From Trichinella spiralis (Eukaryota; Nematoda; Enoplea; Trichinellida; Trichinellidae), in assembly GCA_000181795.3 (NCBI GenBank), contig CM012955.1:14306058-14370057 (forward strand): DNA of 64,000 nt, given 5' to 3'. Numbering within the stretch: position 1 is the first letter of the stretch; the number at the start of each line of letters is the position of its first letter. This document shows positions 46,101 through 59,431 of this stretch, piece after piece. The position numbers and the translations under genes were made by a program. The notes beneath the pieces are model-generated. The model was not told the origin of the DNA, did no database searches, and saw nothing but the letters and a program-made list of their open reading frames with translations.

Positions 46101-49100
46101 TGCTGGCTCAAGAGGCGTTTCTGGTGCACTTTTTTCCTTGAAAATGTGGTAAGTTAAAAATGTAAAAAGTTGAATTTGTTAATGCGATGTTTATTGTTAA
46201 CGCTCGAGTAATTTTTTATTGGCATTGAACAATTTTTTGCATGAACAATTTTATCGGTGAAATTTTTATGGAATTCAAATGGCAACTCAAATATAAAAAA
46301 AAGATTGTTCAGCATTGGAAGTGAAAGTTGTATTCAATTCAAATTTATTGGAACTTTAATAACTGTTTAAAGGTACAGTCGAAATGACAGTTTTGAAAAA
46401 AAAAGAATTTTTTATTGCAAGGAAAGACGACTAAGAGAATTTTAATAGAGACTCAGCTGAATTATTAATGTTGTTCAACTAATGAATAACTTTTTTTTCA
46501 AAAATTATATATATATGTATATAATTAGCATAGTAGTTTTATGAAAAAAAATTGAAATTTTTAACTTCAACAAGGAAGCTACTTACGATTTTGATAAAGC
46601 TGATTTGGCACAAAGAGAATGGTTTGCATTGTACAACATGCTTTTATGTAATAATAAAAGCGTAGTACTCGTTATGAATGTAAGAAAGAACGCAGAAAGT
46701 AGCAATTAATCGCTTACATCCTGAGAGTTCTTGAAAGATGAGTACAGAATATCAAGTTCCAGTTGACTTGCATGCTAATTGTTTTTCTGCAGCTTGTTGG
46801 GCCCGTGCTGTTGTAGAGAGAATTTACACGCTTTGACTCCGGAAACTAAGACTGAGCATCCATTCTTATAAGCTCCCGTCGTTTTTCAATTATTGATGCC
46901 ATGACGACCACAGTTTCCAATAATGCTGTTTACACACCAACAATTTATTAACATTGATATTGTAGATTTGAAATTCAGATTCATGAAATAAATGGCACAA
47001 TGCCAATGAAAAGAATCTCTATGCATTTGGATATTTTGTTGTACTGGTCGATGATGATAAAAGGTTAATAGATATAATTTGATTGCAGTTAGTTTTGTCG
47101 CATATGCACTTTTGCGAAAGTTGCCTTTGTGTGCTTTTCTTGTAATGAAATTATTTCTTCAATCATCTAGTTATTATTTTGAAAGCTGTTCAATAGCTTA
47201 TCTGAATGAGATGCAGAGCAGTGAGCTTAAAAAGCTGTTAATGATAAATTTGAAAAATTTTGTTTATTTATAAATAAATAATTGACGACAACGTCTGACG
47301 AATAAGATTTGTTTAATTATTCAAAAATGTAATACACTGAGATGAGGTTGTTAGCTCATGATGTCTTGTTATGAAGTAAACAATTTTGCATAGTCACCTG
47401 CTGATTTGTGAAGATTAAAATGATCTGCCAGCACAGCATTGATGAATATAAATGATCACAGAGTAAATGACAATGCCGTATCATTATGGTGCCTTTTGCC
47501 GACGCTGCAGTGATGAAGCTGACCAAGCAAACAATTTTGAACGAAAATGAAAATTATAATTTTACAAATGTCATTTCAAGATGTTATTAAGACGTTATTT
47601 TAGTTAATAAACCAGTGATGAAGTTGCAATGATTAAATTGCATATAAGCAGAAGTACTGTGCGAATTTCAACAGTCAGCACCATTCAAATTTGCATTATA
47701 TTATTTCTTATTAATCATTTGAACAGAGCAGATGTAAAATAAAGTGAAAATAACTACTTTAAATTTATCCACTTGCTTTTGTGCAAAATAGAAATGTTGC
47801 AATTTAGAACAATTTGCAATTTCAAAAGTTTTGCATTTTTTCACATTGCAAATTCACAATTGAATAAACAGTATGTTTAAAGTTATTTAATTTTGTAAAG
47901 GAAATGCAATGTTTTGTCCACTTTTGTAGTTGAAATTCTTATGAAAGCGGCAGAAATAAACTCATTACATGAAAGTTTCAAAATTCAATTTTATTTTGAC
48001 AACCGAAGAAACACTTTTGACGAAAATGCAAATTAAAATGTGATTTTATTAATTAATTTTTAGAAAATCAAATTACCATATGGGATCGGTTTAAAAAGTC
48101 AGTTATTATGCACAAATGGACGTGCATTTTCAATTCATTATGCTTAATTAGAAAGATAGACAGCATGATTGCACAAAATTGTAAATTTCAAATAGCATTT
48201 TCTATTGTAAATTAAATTGAAGTTAAATTTAACAGCTTAATTCACGATAATCACTGAGATGATTATTTTTTTGAAACAATCTATAATAAGTGATCTAGAA
48301 CATTGTTTTTTTTAAGCTGTTGCTCAAAGCAGCTATCACAATGGTGGAAATGTTCGAAATCGACCGATGTCGGCATGTTTTCTGTGAGATGTTTCCCTTC
48401 CAACTATTTTTGCATGAAGAGGCAGAGGAGTTGTAATTTGTTCTTGTTTAATTTCAAGATTCTTTCGGTAGAAATGAACAAAATCGAATTTGTGTTTATT
48501 GGCAGAATCGAATTGCATTCGATTAATTGCAAATACGAAATTCGATAATCCGCACCATTTTGTATTCAAAAAACAAAATAAATAGCCAATGCTTTTTATC
48601 CGTAATTTGGTTCATTTCTTTTTTATGCATTTGCTTTCACTTGGATGTAATTGTTTACTTGGATAATAAATTTCGCTTCGTCTCTGTTTTTCTAATAAAA
48701 TAATAATAATAATAAAAAAGCAGTGTTGGAAAATCAATTTTTTAATTATTCCCACCGTTCCTGCTTTTACAAATGGTGATGGTTTTTTTCGTCATTCAAT
48801 AAGCTGCTTGCTCGGTCATCATGTTTTGTCGATAAATTTTCAAGGTTCAGTGTTTTCATCGAAAAAAATTCAAATTCTACGCCTTTGATCTTCCAGCAAG
48901 TGATTAATTTCAACCAACTGTCCAACGTTGTATTTCCCTCTCATCAATGCATCAATAATCATAATAATAATAATAATAATGAATAATGCAGATTTTGGAT
49001 GGTTTTATTGAAAAGGTTATTTTGTGGAATTTATTGTCGAGCTGTATGTGAAATATATCAAGCATATCAGTGACATTTGAATAACAACAACTGCAAAATA

Positions 49101-50621
49101 AAAAGCAGCATAAGCAAAACAAATTCGATCATTTTTAATTTGAATAATATAAGTAAAATGTGAAGAAAAAATTGTAATAAAACAATTCCATTTTGCCATT
49201 CCATCTCTGACGTAATTAATTAATCACAGTGCGCACAGAACTAGTGATAATTTTTTTTTAAAAAAAAGTTCAATTTTGCTTTTGAACATAATTTTCCACA
49301 ATGCGCAATTTATTAAAAATAAGTTTTTAAACAATTCCATTCAATCAATAGTCGAAGTAATTTATTTTTAATTAATTTGCATTCACCTGTTCATCCTGGC
49401 AATAAATTTCACAATGATTTTCCAAATGTTTTTCAAAATTAATTAATTATGAAAAATCTTTTTACGATATTTTTTTGCAGAAAAGGGCTTGTTCATGAAG
49501 AGTAATAAATAACATCATTATATAAATAATCAGTATTTTTTTCAATTTATTGAATTTGAATTGTATAATTATGGCACAGATTCAAAGTTCACATGCAAAA
49601 TGCCAACTGGTGCAGTTTAATTTAAATTAACACAGTGTACTCATTTTTCATTTTTAGAATTTTGCTTTTCTGCTATTATTATAATTATTTCGTTGCTTTG
49701 AAAAATATCAATTTAGCAAACTATTTTGTCCATTTCGAGCTATTCAGAATAAATAAATTTTAAAATTACAAAATTTTAGATTTTTGTATGCAAATGATTT
49801 GTCAGCGCTTACTGTAACTTCACTTATACCATCAGTGCATTTGAAGTCATTTATCACAAATACAGTTTACGTAAATAGTCAATTCAGACTTTTTTTACGT
49901 CATAAATTGTTAATGAAAAAATTATCGATTTTTCAATACCTTTTAATTTTTACTATATCAATGATTTTTTGAACGTTAAATTATTGAATTACGTTTTATT
50001 TCAATGAAATGGTATTCAATGTTAAAAATAAATGTGATTGAAATAAAATGGAAATTTACTTGAAATTTTTTGAATATATTTAAAAAAAATATTAACTATA
50101 ATGAAAACACAGTTGTGCAAGTATATACATGGAATAATTTTTTATAAGCTAAGTTTAACCTTCATTAAGTTTAATTGTTAGAAATACTGTAGGCAGTGCG
50201 TTTTGTAGAAAGTCGCACGTTTGCCATTGCATGTACATCCGTATGTTCATCTGATATTAGTTCAAAATGCGGTTTCTCTTTGAAATAAGTTATTTTTTAT
50301 TTATTAAAATTTTTTCTTTCATGCTTTTCTTGTTTTCATGTTGATGAGTGGGATGTTGCGTTCTTTTTTTTCGAAGTCACTGCGTATAATTATCACATTT
50401 TGATTTCTTTATACCATTTAGGTGATATTTCAAATGATGCAAAGCTGAATGTGATGTTACTGATTTGTCATTTTAAATTTTCACATGCCGTGCAATTGTG
50501 CGAATGTTTCTGTGTTTCTTTAACATCTGCCAATGAACAACAATCAACAGAATTTTTTAAACTTTGTGTATGTTGTTGTTTTCATGGATGAGCTAATAAT
50601 TTATTTGTGAATAAATTTTCA
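43200..50621. other. Large intergenic spacer, Galpha-o to OCRL
   Basis: The spacer separates the divergent Galpha-o and OCRL-like genes. It is AT-rich, with (TA)n at 43974-43991 and TAA-type trinucleotide runs near 48702-48718 and 48958-48980. Open frames of 60-97 codons (for example 45071-45364, 48303-48548) show no homology or splice context. It may hold undetected 5' exons of OCRL near 50.4 kb and long regulatory regions for Galpha-o. Confidence 0.55.
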
Positions 50622-50622
50622 G

Positions 50623-53600
50623 AGAAAATCATTTTGGTGCTCAAGAGAAATCATATTTTGACAACAGTACATCTCGTCTGGATTCCAGAATGTCGTTCTT
50701 GAGAAACAAGTTCACCGGTTCTTGTAGCAGTTTTACCACTCATATTTTGCAGTCGAAAGAATTGGAATATTGCACTTATAAGACGTTGAAGTTCGCCACT
50801 GTTTGGATTTACAAGTTCAGGTTGAAATAAATGTGCCTGTGATTTTAGAGTTTTTGTCAGTACTTTTAACGTCAACGGTCAACCGCCTGAAGCTAACTTG
50901 TTGGAATTATTTTGTCAACGGGTTACAGATCCGCCTCCTGATATTTACGCTGTTGGGTAACCAAATGTGCTTGCTGATGATGCTTTTTTAGACTGACTTG
51001 CTTTTGTTTTTTTAAATTTTAGATTCCAGGAACTCGACTTAAGTCAGCAAACATTTTTGTTCGACATAACATCCCGGGAGGAAGAATGGGCTCGAGTGGT
51101 TTTAATGAATTTGAAAACCGTCGGTGATTATGTTGAAGTGAGTTTCGTATTTTTTATACAGTCTTTGTGGCGTTTTGCTAATAAATTTCCTGAAAACTTT
51201 ATAATTTTTTCACTTTAAATTCAATTTAAAAGTATGAACCATCTTTTCCATATGAAATTTTTTAAATAATTTTGTTATGATTTTTCTTATGCATTTTGCT
51301 ATCAAAGCAGTTTAATGTTTAGTTGTTTGATTATTTTGTTTAGTAATATTAACATATTATATGTTTAATAGAAGGTTTAATTATTAAAGTTATTTTTATA
51401 ATAAAGTTTATCTTTTTTATATTATTTCAAACGAATGAATGTGAAGAAATAATGTGGTTTTTCTTTTTTTATTAAGAAAAAAGACAAGTTGCTTATGTTA
51501 CAATAGAATACAAGTTTAAGTAAGTAGAATATTTATTTAAACTATTTATATGGGGATTATTTCATTTATCTATACTCTGACTTTTGAATGATAACAGTCA
51601 GTTGTTAGTTAATTCAAAGCAGAGTTGTAATTTTCACTTCTTGAAGTTTACTGTACTTGTAGTTTACTGTATGAATAAAGTTTTTCATGTTTGCATTTTG
51701 TTTCACAAGTTGTAATTGTTAGTTTTTTTTAACATCTCTTTTAATAGTGGAATCAGTGGTGCCATGCTTTGCTTGCTTATTGCATATGCAAAGTTTGAAG
51801 TTTAAAATTTTGTTTTACAATTGTTTTATGTTAAAAAACATGTCATGTATGCTTAGTTGTTGTTATTTGTATTCAGCTCAAGCGTGTCCGATTAGTGGGG
51901 ATGTTTTTGGTAATTTATGTAACTCGAGAATTGCATCAACGTGATGTGATCAGTGAATTTGCTACTGCTACAGTTGGCACTGGGGTGCTGAATCGTATGG
52001 TGCGTAATGCGTACGGTGCCTGAGATATTTAATTTTAAATATAATTGACCGTCTTCCTTCTTATTTTTTCAGGGAAACAAGGGCGGGGTGGCTATTCGTT
52101 TTCGTCTCTACGACAGTTGGTTGTGTTTTGTGAATTGCCATTTTGCTGCCGGCGCTGACGAACTGGAACGTCGAAATCAGGTATATATTTTGCACGTTTA
52201 TCATATATTTGGTATTGGTTTTCAGAATTTTGAATTTTTTTTAGGATTTTCGTGAAATAAGCAAAACGATGTTTTGCGATTTGGCCAATTTAGGAATCTT
52301 CGATCACGAGTAAAAAATAGTATCATATGTTAATTTGTTTATTTTGATTAATTGAATGGCAAAGTTCTTCATTTTTAAAGTGAGATATTTTGGTTTGGAG
52401 ACATGAATTATCGCCTTTCGGAGGACGGTGGTCGCAGAACAGCGAATGCTACATTCGTCAAAGAAGCTTGCGAAATAGGGCTGTTTGAAAGTTTGCTACA
52501 TTTAGATCAGGTAATTCGGGATATCATTGTAAAATTTATTTCTATTTCATATTTTTATTTTTTGTAAAAGACTGTAAAGTTGCCATTCAACTTGCTGAAT
52601 TGGCATTTTGTCATATATTTTCCACTATTGAGTATTGTTTGGAATTGAAAACAACAACGATATTTTTCGTGAAAATCCATAACTGGAAGTTGATTTTAGT
52701 TATCTCGGATGAAGAGTATCGGTTTGGCATTTCAAGAATTCACTGAAGGCAAAATAACATTTTTACCCACCTACAAGTACGATATAGGCACTGATACGTG
52801 GGATAGCAGGTAGTAAACAATACTGGCGTTGTTTTTATTTGTAAAAAAACCGTAAGCATTTGATGATTCGTTGCAGTGAGAAGGGTCGTACTCCTGCTTG
52901 GTGCGACCGTATATTGTGGTGTGGTGATCATATTGAACAGATCGCTTACGAAAGTGTACCTTCTGTGCGTATGAGCGATCACAAGCCTGTGCGAGCTATT
53001 TTCTCATTACAAGTGAATGGAATGAATTTTTTATTCAAATGTTCATATGTATTTGTGTTAATTCAAAAATTGTGACAGGCAAAAGTAGTGGACAATAAAA
53101 AATTGCAAACTTTGTTCGAGGCAGCTTTGCGAGAATCGGATCGCCTGGAAAACCAATGGCTACCTCAAGTGTCACTTGATAAGCTCGAAGTGAGAGAATT
53201 TGCTCTGTTTCAGTAGTGCCGATAATTTTTTGAATCAATCGACAAATTGTGTTTCAGTTCGAATTCAAAGATGTGCGCTTTTTGGAACCCCTCTGTCAAC
53301 CGTTGACCATTACCAATATTGGACGAGTGATGATATTGTTTATAATTTTTAATTTTATTACTACTATTAATAGTAGTAGTAGTAGATGTTGTAGTTGTAG
53401 TTGTTGCTTTTCATTTTTATATTATTTTTTTGCTCAGGTACCAGTATATTTTGAATTTCGCAGTGAAAGTGGCCACTCGGTCAATTGCAAACCTTGGCTT
53501 TCAATAACGCCGGATAAATATCGAATAAACATCAGTATGTGGAATTTTGAATTGTTATTTTGTGTTTGTTTATTTAATTTTTGAATAAAAGCAGCTTTTG

Positions 53601-54875
53601 TATTTGCATACAGACGAAAAGTGTGTAGTGGACTTGCAAGTGTTGATCGAAAAGGAAACAGTGTGGAAGATTGACTCGTCGGGTGAAAAATTGGATTCCA
53701 TTTTAGTTTTGCATCTCGACAATGGCAAAGATTTTTTCATTACCGTTCACGCTGAATATGTGCCAGGCTGTTTTGGAATTTCTTTGGAAAAACTCTACAA
53801 CACGGTTCAGCCAGGCGAATGTTCTTCATCGGCCTCAAAATTAATTGACATAGTAATTTGGTTTTCAACAATGCATTCAAATGCAACAACAGCTGTTTAC
53901 TTTTTTTTTGAATGAATTATTTATTAAAATATGATATGATATGATTTGATTGAAGAAGTTGAAAAAAAAATACATTTTTATATTTAATTTGTTTGTACGA
54001 TTGTTTTAGGACCCTGTTGAAAGTGCTGACGTGAAGCGATCGTCGTCATTTCCGATTCCAAAGGAAATCTGGCTTCTTGTAGATTATATTTACAAAAATG
54101 GCTTAGACGAGGTATGGGATCGTTTTCAAATAATTCACAATAGCAGCACAGGGAATTGAGCGAGTAATATATACGTGTATATTATTTAAGGAAAATTTGT
54201 TTGCCCAAGCTGGTTCTCACCCCGAATTCATATCCATCCGAAATACATTGGATGCTGGCAATGGAAAACAATTATGTAAGCTGCTTGTTTGCGCTTGAGG
54301 CAGCTTTTTGCAAATTGGTTTCTCTTGCATGCTTTTTGGTTGATATTTTCAGCTGGAAGTGTGCGTTCAGTAGCGGAGACTTTGCTGCGATTTTTGGACT
54401 CGTTGCCCGAACCGCTTGTTCCTACGGACGTTTACGAGCTCTGCTTCCGTAATGTTAGAGATTATGGTGCTTGCAAGCGGGTATGGAGAAATTTATTTAT
54501 TTATTTTGGTTATTACTTTATATATATATATATATATGTAATGTATTGTTGTTGAACAGGCCATTGCAAGCTTTCCAACGTTGCACAATTCCGTTTTTAT
54601 TTATTTGATTTGCTTTTTGCGAGAGGTGTTGCATCACAGTGCAAAAAATAAAACTTCTGCCAATGGTTTGGGTAAGTTGCTGAAAATGAAAAATGAAATC
54701 ATAAATATCATTTATTACTTCAGCTGTAATATTTGCTCCAATTCTGTTTCGGTTTCCCGAACCGGCTGGCCGAATTTTTACAAGACGTGCCACATTGATG
54801 CAAAAGATGCAGTTGGCAACACAATTTTTGGAAACGCTTTTTCGAGGAAAACAAGACGATCTGATTGAATTATAA
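50623..54875 (+). CDS. OCRL: OCRL/INPP5B-type inositol polyphosphate 5-phosphatase, 5' end uncertain
   Basis: Removes the 5-phosphate of PI(4,5)P2 on endosomes and Golgi and links to Rab GTPases and F&H-motif adaptors. Exons with consistent phases: 50623-50790, 50849-50956, 51023-51137, 51877-51999, 52073-52180, 52245-52309, 52381-52510, 52700-52809, 52877-53012, 53079-53189, 53258-53326, 53438-53534, 53614-53852, 54010-54111, 54191-54275, 54353-54480, 54560-54671, 54724-54875; about 720 aa. Catalytic motifs: [55 protein letters not shown]. The ASH domain follows ([10 protein letters not shown] to [13 protein letters not shown]). The RhoGAP-like domain ([12 protein letters not shown] to [13 protein letters not shown]) shows [20 protein letters not shown] and, as in OCRL, no clear arginine finger. 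An N-terminal PH domain is not identified. A fallback start is the ATG at 50690; the phase of the first exon indicates a further upstream exon. Confidence 0.92.
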
Positions 54876-55326
54876 TAATAATAATTGTACTTGTATTTAT
54901 TTTTATTCTTTCATAAATTTTACAAATGCAAATATTATGGCCGTTGTATTTTTTTGATTTATCCAACGTCGGTTTGTGTATACGCTTGTGGAAGTGGACC
55001 GATCTCACTGTGCATGCATCGCACAAGTTTACTGTTTCAAAAAGTTTCTGCATAGCATTTTTGTATAGTTTACTATTTAAAAAAATTTTTTTTCAAATAT
55101 ACGTGTTAATTATTCTTTTTATCTTTTTATTGATCATCATCACTAGCAGTGGGGTTTGTTTTTTGGCAGTTTCTGCAGTTTGTTGCTTTTTAGGCGAAAT
55201 GTAGGATCGTTTGCATGATTTTCTCAATGAAAATTGAAAAAAAAAATTTTTTTTCTATTTTCCACTCATATATTTGATTTGATGTTGTTGTTCCTTTATG
55301 TGAAAATGAAAATTTAATGATGACGA
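54876..55326. other. Convergent spacer between OCRL and SOL-1-like genes
   Basis: About 450 bp carrying both 3' ends. It is AT-rich with an ATAATAATAATAATTG run just after the OCRL stop. No gene is seen. The close convergence makes overlapping 3' untranslated regions possible. Confidence 0.6.
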
Positions 55327-56140
55327 TCAAAACAGTGGCAAGCAAGAGATTGTGCACAAGGCGACGACGATGACAGCATTTGACCAGCCATGCATCTTCC
55401 AAGCTGCACTTTTTACCCGGCGAAGTGGATGCTTTCCTTAAAAATTCAATCACATTGCATTACCAGTTGTAAGTTGATTTTTTTTATTATTTTTTTGTTA
55501 AATGTTCTTGTAAAATAGGTAAAATTCAATCCATATATATATGTATATATATAATAGAGTTTGCACAGATTGCATTCAAACCAATTTTGAATAATTAATG
55601 TCAGGGGAAGAAATTTCTATAGCTTAGTTGTGAGTTTAATTTGTTTCATCTGAATTGAATAGGTACAATCCGTTCTGACAATGGGACTAAATTGCGTCGT
55701 GGCAAAAAGTTTTCATCATTTTTTACTTTTCTTGTGAATTTTTTGTATTCCACACGCGACAACATGCGGCGCGCATGCGTATTTTATATCGAATATTGTT
55801 TTATTGCATAAATTTTGAAAGTAACGATCGATTATGATTATTATTATTGTTGTTATCGATTTGAAAATCGAAATATGAAAAAGGGAAATATTTTTGAACA
55901 TATATGTCAAGAGAACAATTTATATATATTTTTTTTCTTTAAAGCTTTTAGGTAAATATGAACAGTATAAATTGCATGCAGAATTAAAAACAATAATCAA
56001 TACAATCATCCCCTCAGGTGGACGCGCAAACAAACGCGTGTGCGTATTTATCTGTCTAGATGTGGAGATTATCTTTCGTGAAATGATCTGAAATGAACAA
56101 GAAAGCTCTTCAATGTACTACTGTAAAGTGATCTTTTTAT

Positions 56141-56175
<35 letters not shown>

Positions 56176-59100
56176 GTTTAAACTCTTGTGCTTTTCTCTT
56201 AAATATCTTATGTATGTGCAATATGTAGTATTTTGTTATTAATGTTTTCAGTTGTTTGAAAAGAAAAGAAATAAATTGATTACCTTCTTTGCTTGTAAAT
56301 TGATAAAAGCCAAAAAAGCCAGTGGCGTCGAAAATAGAATTACTAGAAAAAATGACATGGTAAAAGTCGTTCTCCGATTCGACACCTTTTTCCGGAGGTT
56401 TTCTGTTACCGCAGTAGCGGGGCAGCTTGCGATCCATCGTTCGATAATTGCTGAATTCTATAAAATCGCTCTGCGACTCGTTGTCACACCTGAAATATAT
56501 TTATTATTGTTGTTGTGATTGAAATTGAAAGATTGTTTTTGTAAAATTTGAGAATAATAATTATAATTATATATAATTACTGGCCGAATCCTTCGACGTC
56601 GAAATAGGTAAAGGTTAGGCGAACTTTTTGATTCGGAGCACCGTCGAAAGTGTAATGGCATTCGGTTTTTCTTGGATAATAGCCAGGATAATTTGGCGAA
56701 TAGAACGTACCGTTTGTTGACTCAGCACTGCTGTAATAAAATGAACAAGCTAAAAGCAAAACGGAAAAATAACAATCAGTGATCGAATGAAATGTTGGAA
56801 ATTAACATTTCAGAGATTCCATTTTTTTGGTTCATTTTATTAATATTTATCCTTCTCTTTTCTCTGTATATATATATATATAAATGGTAGGTGAAAGATT
56901 TGGAAATTTCATGTATGACTTGTTGCATGATAGGCATGCAAATGCTCTATCACTTTGGCATGCATTGAGGAAACTTTTCACGTATAATTCTATTACATAG
57001 TACTTGAAAATAACTCAATAAAGTTATATTCATCATGCATGTAACAAAACTCTCTGAGAAGTGATATTTTCCATTCATCAGTGTGGCACTTTTTAACAGT
57101 GGAATAAAAATCGAATTTATTTGTCAAAGAAATTACATTACTCTTGTTATCAACATTTAATCAGAATATATTTTTGAAAATGAAAAATGGAAAATTACCA
57201 CCATTGAAATGCAGCCATCTTTTCAATCGGATCGGTCATAATTAATCAAATTATACTTTGAAAAATGAAATGTTCAAATAAAATCGCGGGTTCATTTTCA
57301 TGAATTTCACACTGTTCTTCATTGGGTGGAATTTTTTGCAATATATATATATATATTTTATAAATTTATTCTTTTTATTTTCTTTGACAGAAAATTTGAA
57401 AATAATTCAAAATTAGAAAAATAGATTCGGTTAATTTTCATCGTCTGGTATTGGTTTCAGTTTGCAGCACAGCGTGCTATCTCTCAACTGAGAATGCAAT
57501 TATATGTGAATCCTGTGAGCGAGTGAAATTACGCTGGGACGTTGGCTACGCTTGAACGACATCTATCTATTAAGGTGGAACGAAACCAACAAATGGCCGT
57601 TCGACATCATTCGATCAGCTATAGTTGAAATTAGCGAAAATGGTTTTCGTTCGCCTTCAAATTCAAAACGTAATATCTCCGCTTCGTAGTGTGCTGTAAG
57701 CTAATTTAGCGGTTTTCATAATGCATCCCGTTTGAGCGAAATGCGCAACGAGGTGCTGATTAATGGACAGCAGTCCATTTTGCGCCGCTGTCAGCAAGGC
57801 TAATAAAATATTAGCTTCGACATACCAATTTTCACATTTCATCTGATTTACTCTAAAGACGTCATGCTCAACAGACAGATGAACTCTTTTGCTTGTTCAA
57901 ATTTCAATCTGTTTAGCCAAGCAGAAAGCCAAATATAGTAACATATTTCGAAACATTTCATTATATCCAAACAGCTATATGAACAAGCCCGTAAAAGCGC
58001 CTTTTCACTTACGAAGTGTAAAAAAAGTTTTTAATTAATTTTTCTAATTTTCATAATCATTTATGTTCAGCTTTCATTGAAAGATTGCATTTTTATTAAA
58101 GAAAGCATACTGTTTCTTTAATTCATATTCTGCTTTTTTCTGTCATTGTGAACATCTCGCTTATACGACCAACGAAAGTACTTGATTTGAACTTTAAAGT
58201 CCATTTTAAGAAGGCGCTTTTTTTTCCTATCCTTAAATTTCTCGCGCAATTTCCACTTTCAAAACTCATTCCACTAGCAACTAATTGACTACCTGAAGTA
58301 AACAGTAAAAAATTATTTATTATGAAGTGTAAGTTTTTTTAACAAAAATAAGCATTTAAACAAACCTATTTTATTATTATTGTTATTATTATTATTATTA
58401 CAACTAAAAATAAATAGATCACTTTTAATAAAGATAAGTTCTTTGTGCTTACATTGCTTGCATTCACAAATGGCAAGTGGGTTCATTATTTAAGGAAAGT
58501 TTGTAGAAATATTATTGTTGGGTAATTTTCATTTTGCTCAGGATGTTGTTTGAAGATGTTGCCAACTGAAGACAGTTTCTAGGTTTTTTCTGTATTGTAA
58601 GTGACTGAAAATCTTTAGATCAGAAGGAAAAATTGAAAATTAATGATTAATTTGTTTTTAAAATCTACATATTTGTTACTTATTAAACTCCTTTTATTAT
58701 TATTAAAAATTAATGTTTATAATCAAAAAAAAACTTACAATGACTGGAATCACTGCGACCAGATTTGATTCCAAAATCTGTGACAAATCTGTAAATCATA
58801 CGGAAACCTCGGTATGGTCGTTTAGGCTGCACAATATATTGATGCGTAACAAATTCTGCAGCAATTAGATTTTGACTTGACATTAGCTGAGGTGGCATCT
58901 CCACTCCACAGAATGTATCAACTTCAGACATGCGTCCGTCAAGATCAACATAGGCACTGAAATGGTCGAACTCACCGCGGCATCTAAAATTGTTTCCTCG
59001 CATATGTTTTGTGAATAATTTCCGATCTGTTTAGAATATTTCAGACAAATGCTTACAGTGAATTTTCATGATCTGGTGGCTGATAGAGATCGAAATCTGT

Positions 59101-59431
59101 GAACACCAGTTGCACCCTTTCGGCATTTTGACTGCGAAAGCGGTATGAACAGCGCAAATTTGCTGGATACTGATTTGGATAATTCGGACTTGTAATAGTT
59201 CCAGATTTATCCATTTTAGATGTAATTTCCAGATCGCAAGAGTCTGCTGAAACAAATTTTATTTAAATTCAAAAAAAATATCTATGTATCATGAAAAGAA
59301 GCAACAAAACGGTAAAGTTTCATACTTGACTGTTGTTGTTGTTGTTGCTCATGAAGTGCATTGCCAATTTGACTGACAGTGATGATCAAAAGCACTGTTT
59401 GAATTATTGGAAGAGGCATTATTGGTTTCAT
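55327..59431 (-). CDS. sol-1: SOL-1-like protein with two CUB domains and a hydrophobic C-terminus
   Basis: SOL-1 is an auxiliary protein of AMPA-type glutamate receptors at synapses in worms. Six exons (59431-59326, 59246-59057, 58983-58739, 56749-56581, 56489-56284, 55436-55327) have perfect phases and give 341 aa. Residues 1-25 are a signal peptide (PIIQTVLLIITVSQIGNA), followed by a poly-Gln run. CUB1 (about 38-165) has GTITSPNYPNQYP, RVQLVFTDFDLY, DTFCG and RGFRMIYRFVTDFGI. CUB2 (about 182-302) has NGTFYSPNYPGYYPRKTECHY, VRLTFTYFDVEGFG, DFIEFSNY, YCG and FDATGFFGFYQF. These blocks, including the short linker FVTDFGIKSG, match SOL-1 of worms and insects better than generic CUB proteins. 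The last exon encodes a basic stretch and a hydrophobic end (NAVIVVALCTISCLPLF), suited to a GPI signal or tail anchor. C. elegans SOL-1 is longer, with four CUB domains and a membrane segment, so this is a short form. Confidence 0.85.
56142..56172. repeat. (TA)n microsatellite
   Basis: About 15 AT units in the last intron of the SOL-1-like gene, followed by GTGG. Confidence 0.9.
56750..58738 (-). other. Intron 3 of the SOL-1-like gene
   Basis: A 2-kb intron between the CUB1 and CUB2 exons (AGTCATT|GTAAGT to TTTTAG|CTTGT). It holds (TA)n at about 56868 and 57340 and a TTA run near 58370-58400. I looked for a further CUB exon, since longer SOL-1 proteins have four CUBs, and found none. Confidence 0.75.

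Noticed and set aside
55190-55453. Minus-strand frame with HNLLLATVLIVIIKFSF as a transmembrane gene
   Set aside because: The exon phase of the SOL-1-like gene selects a different frame here (KHPLRRVKSAAW...); this frame is its shadow.
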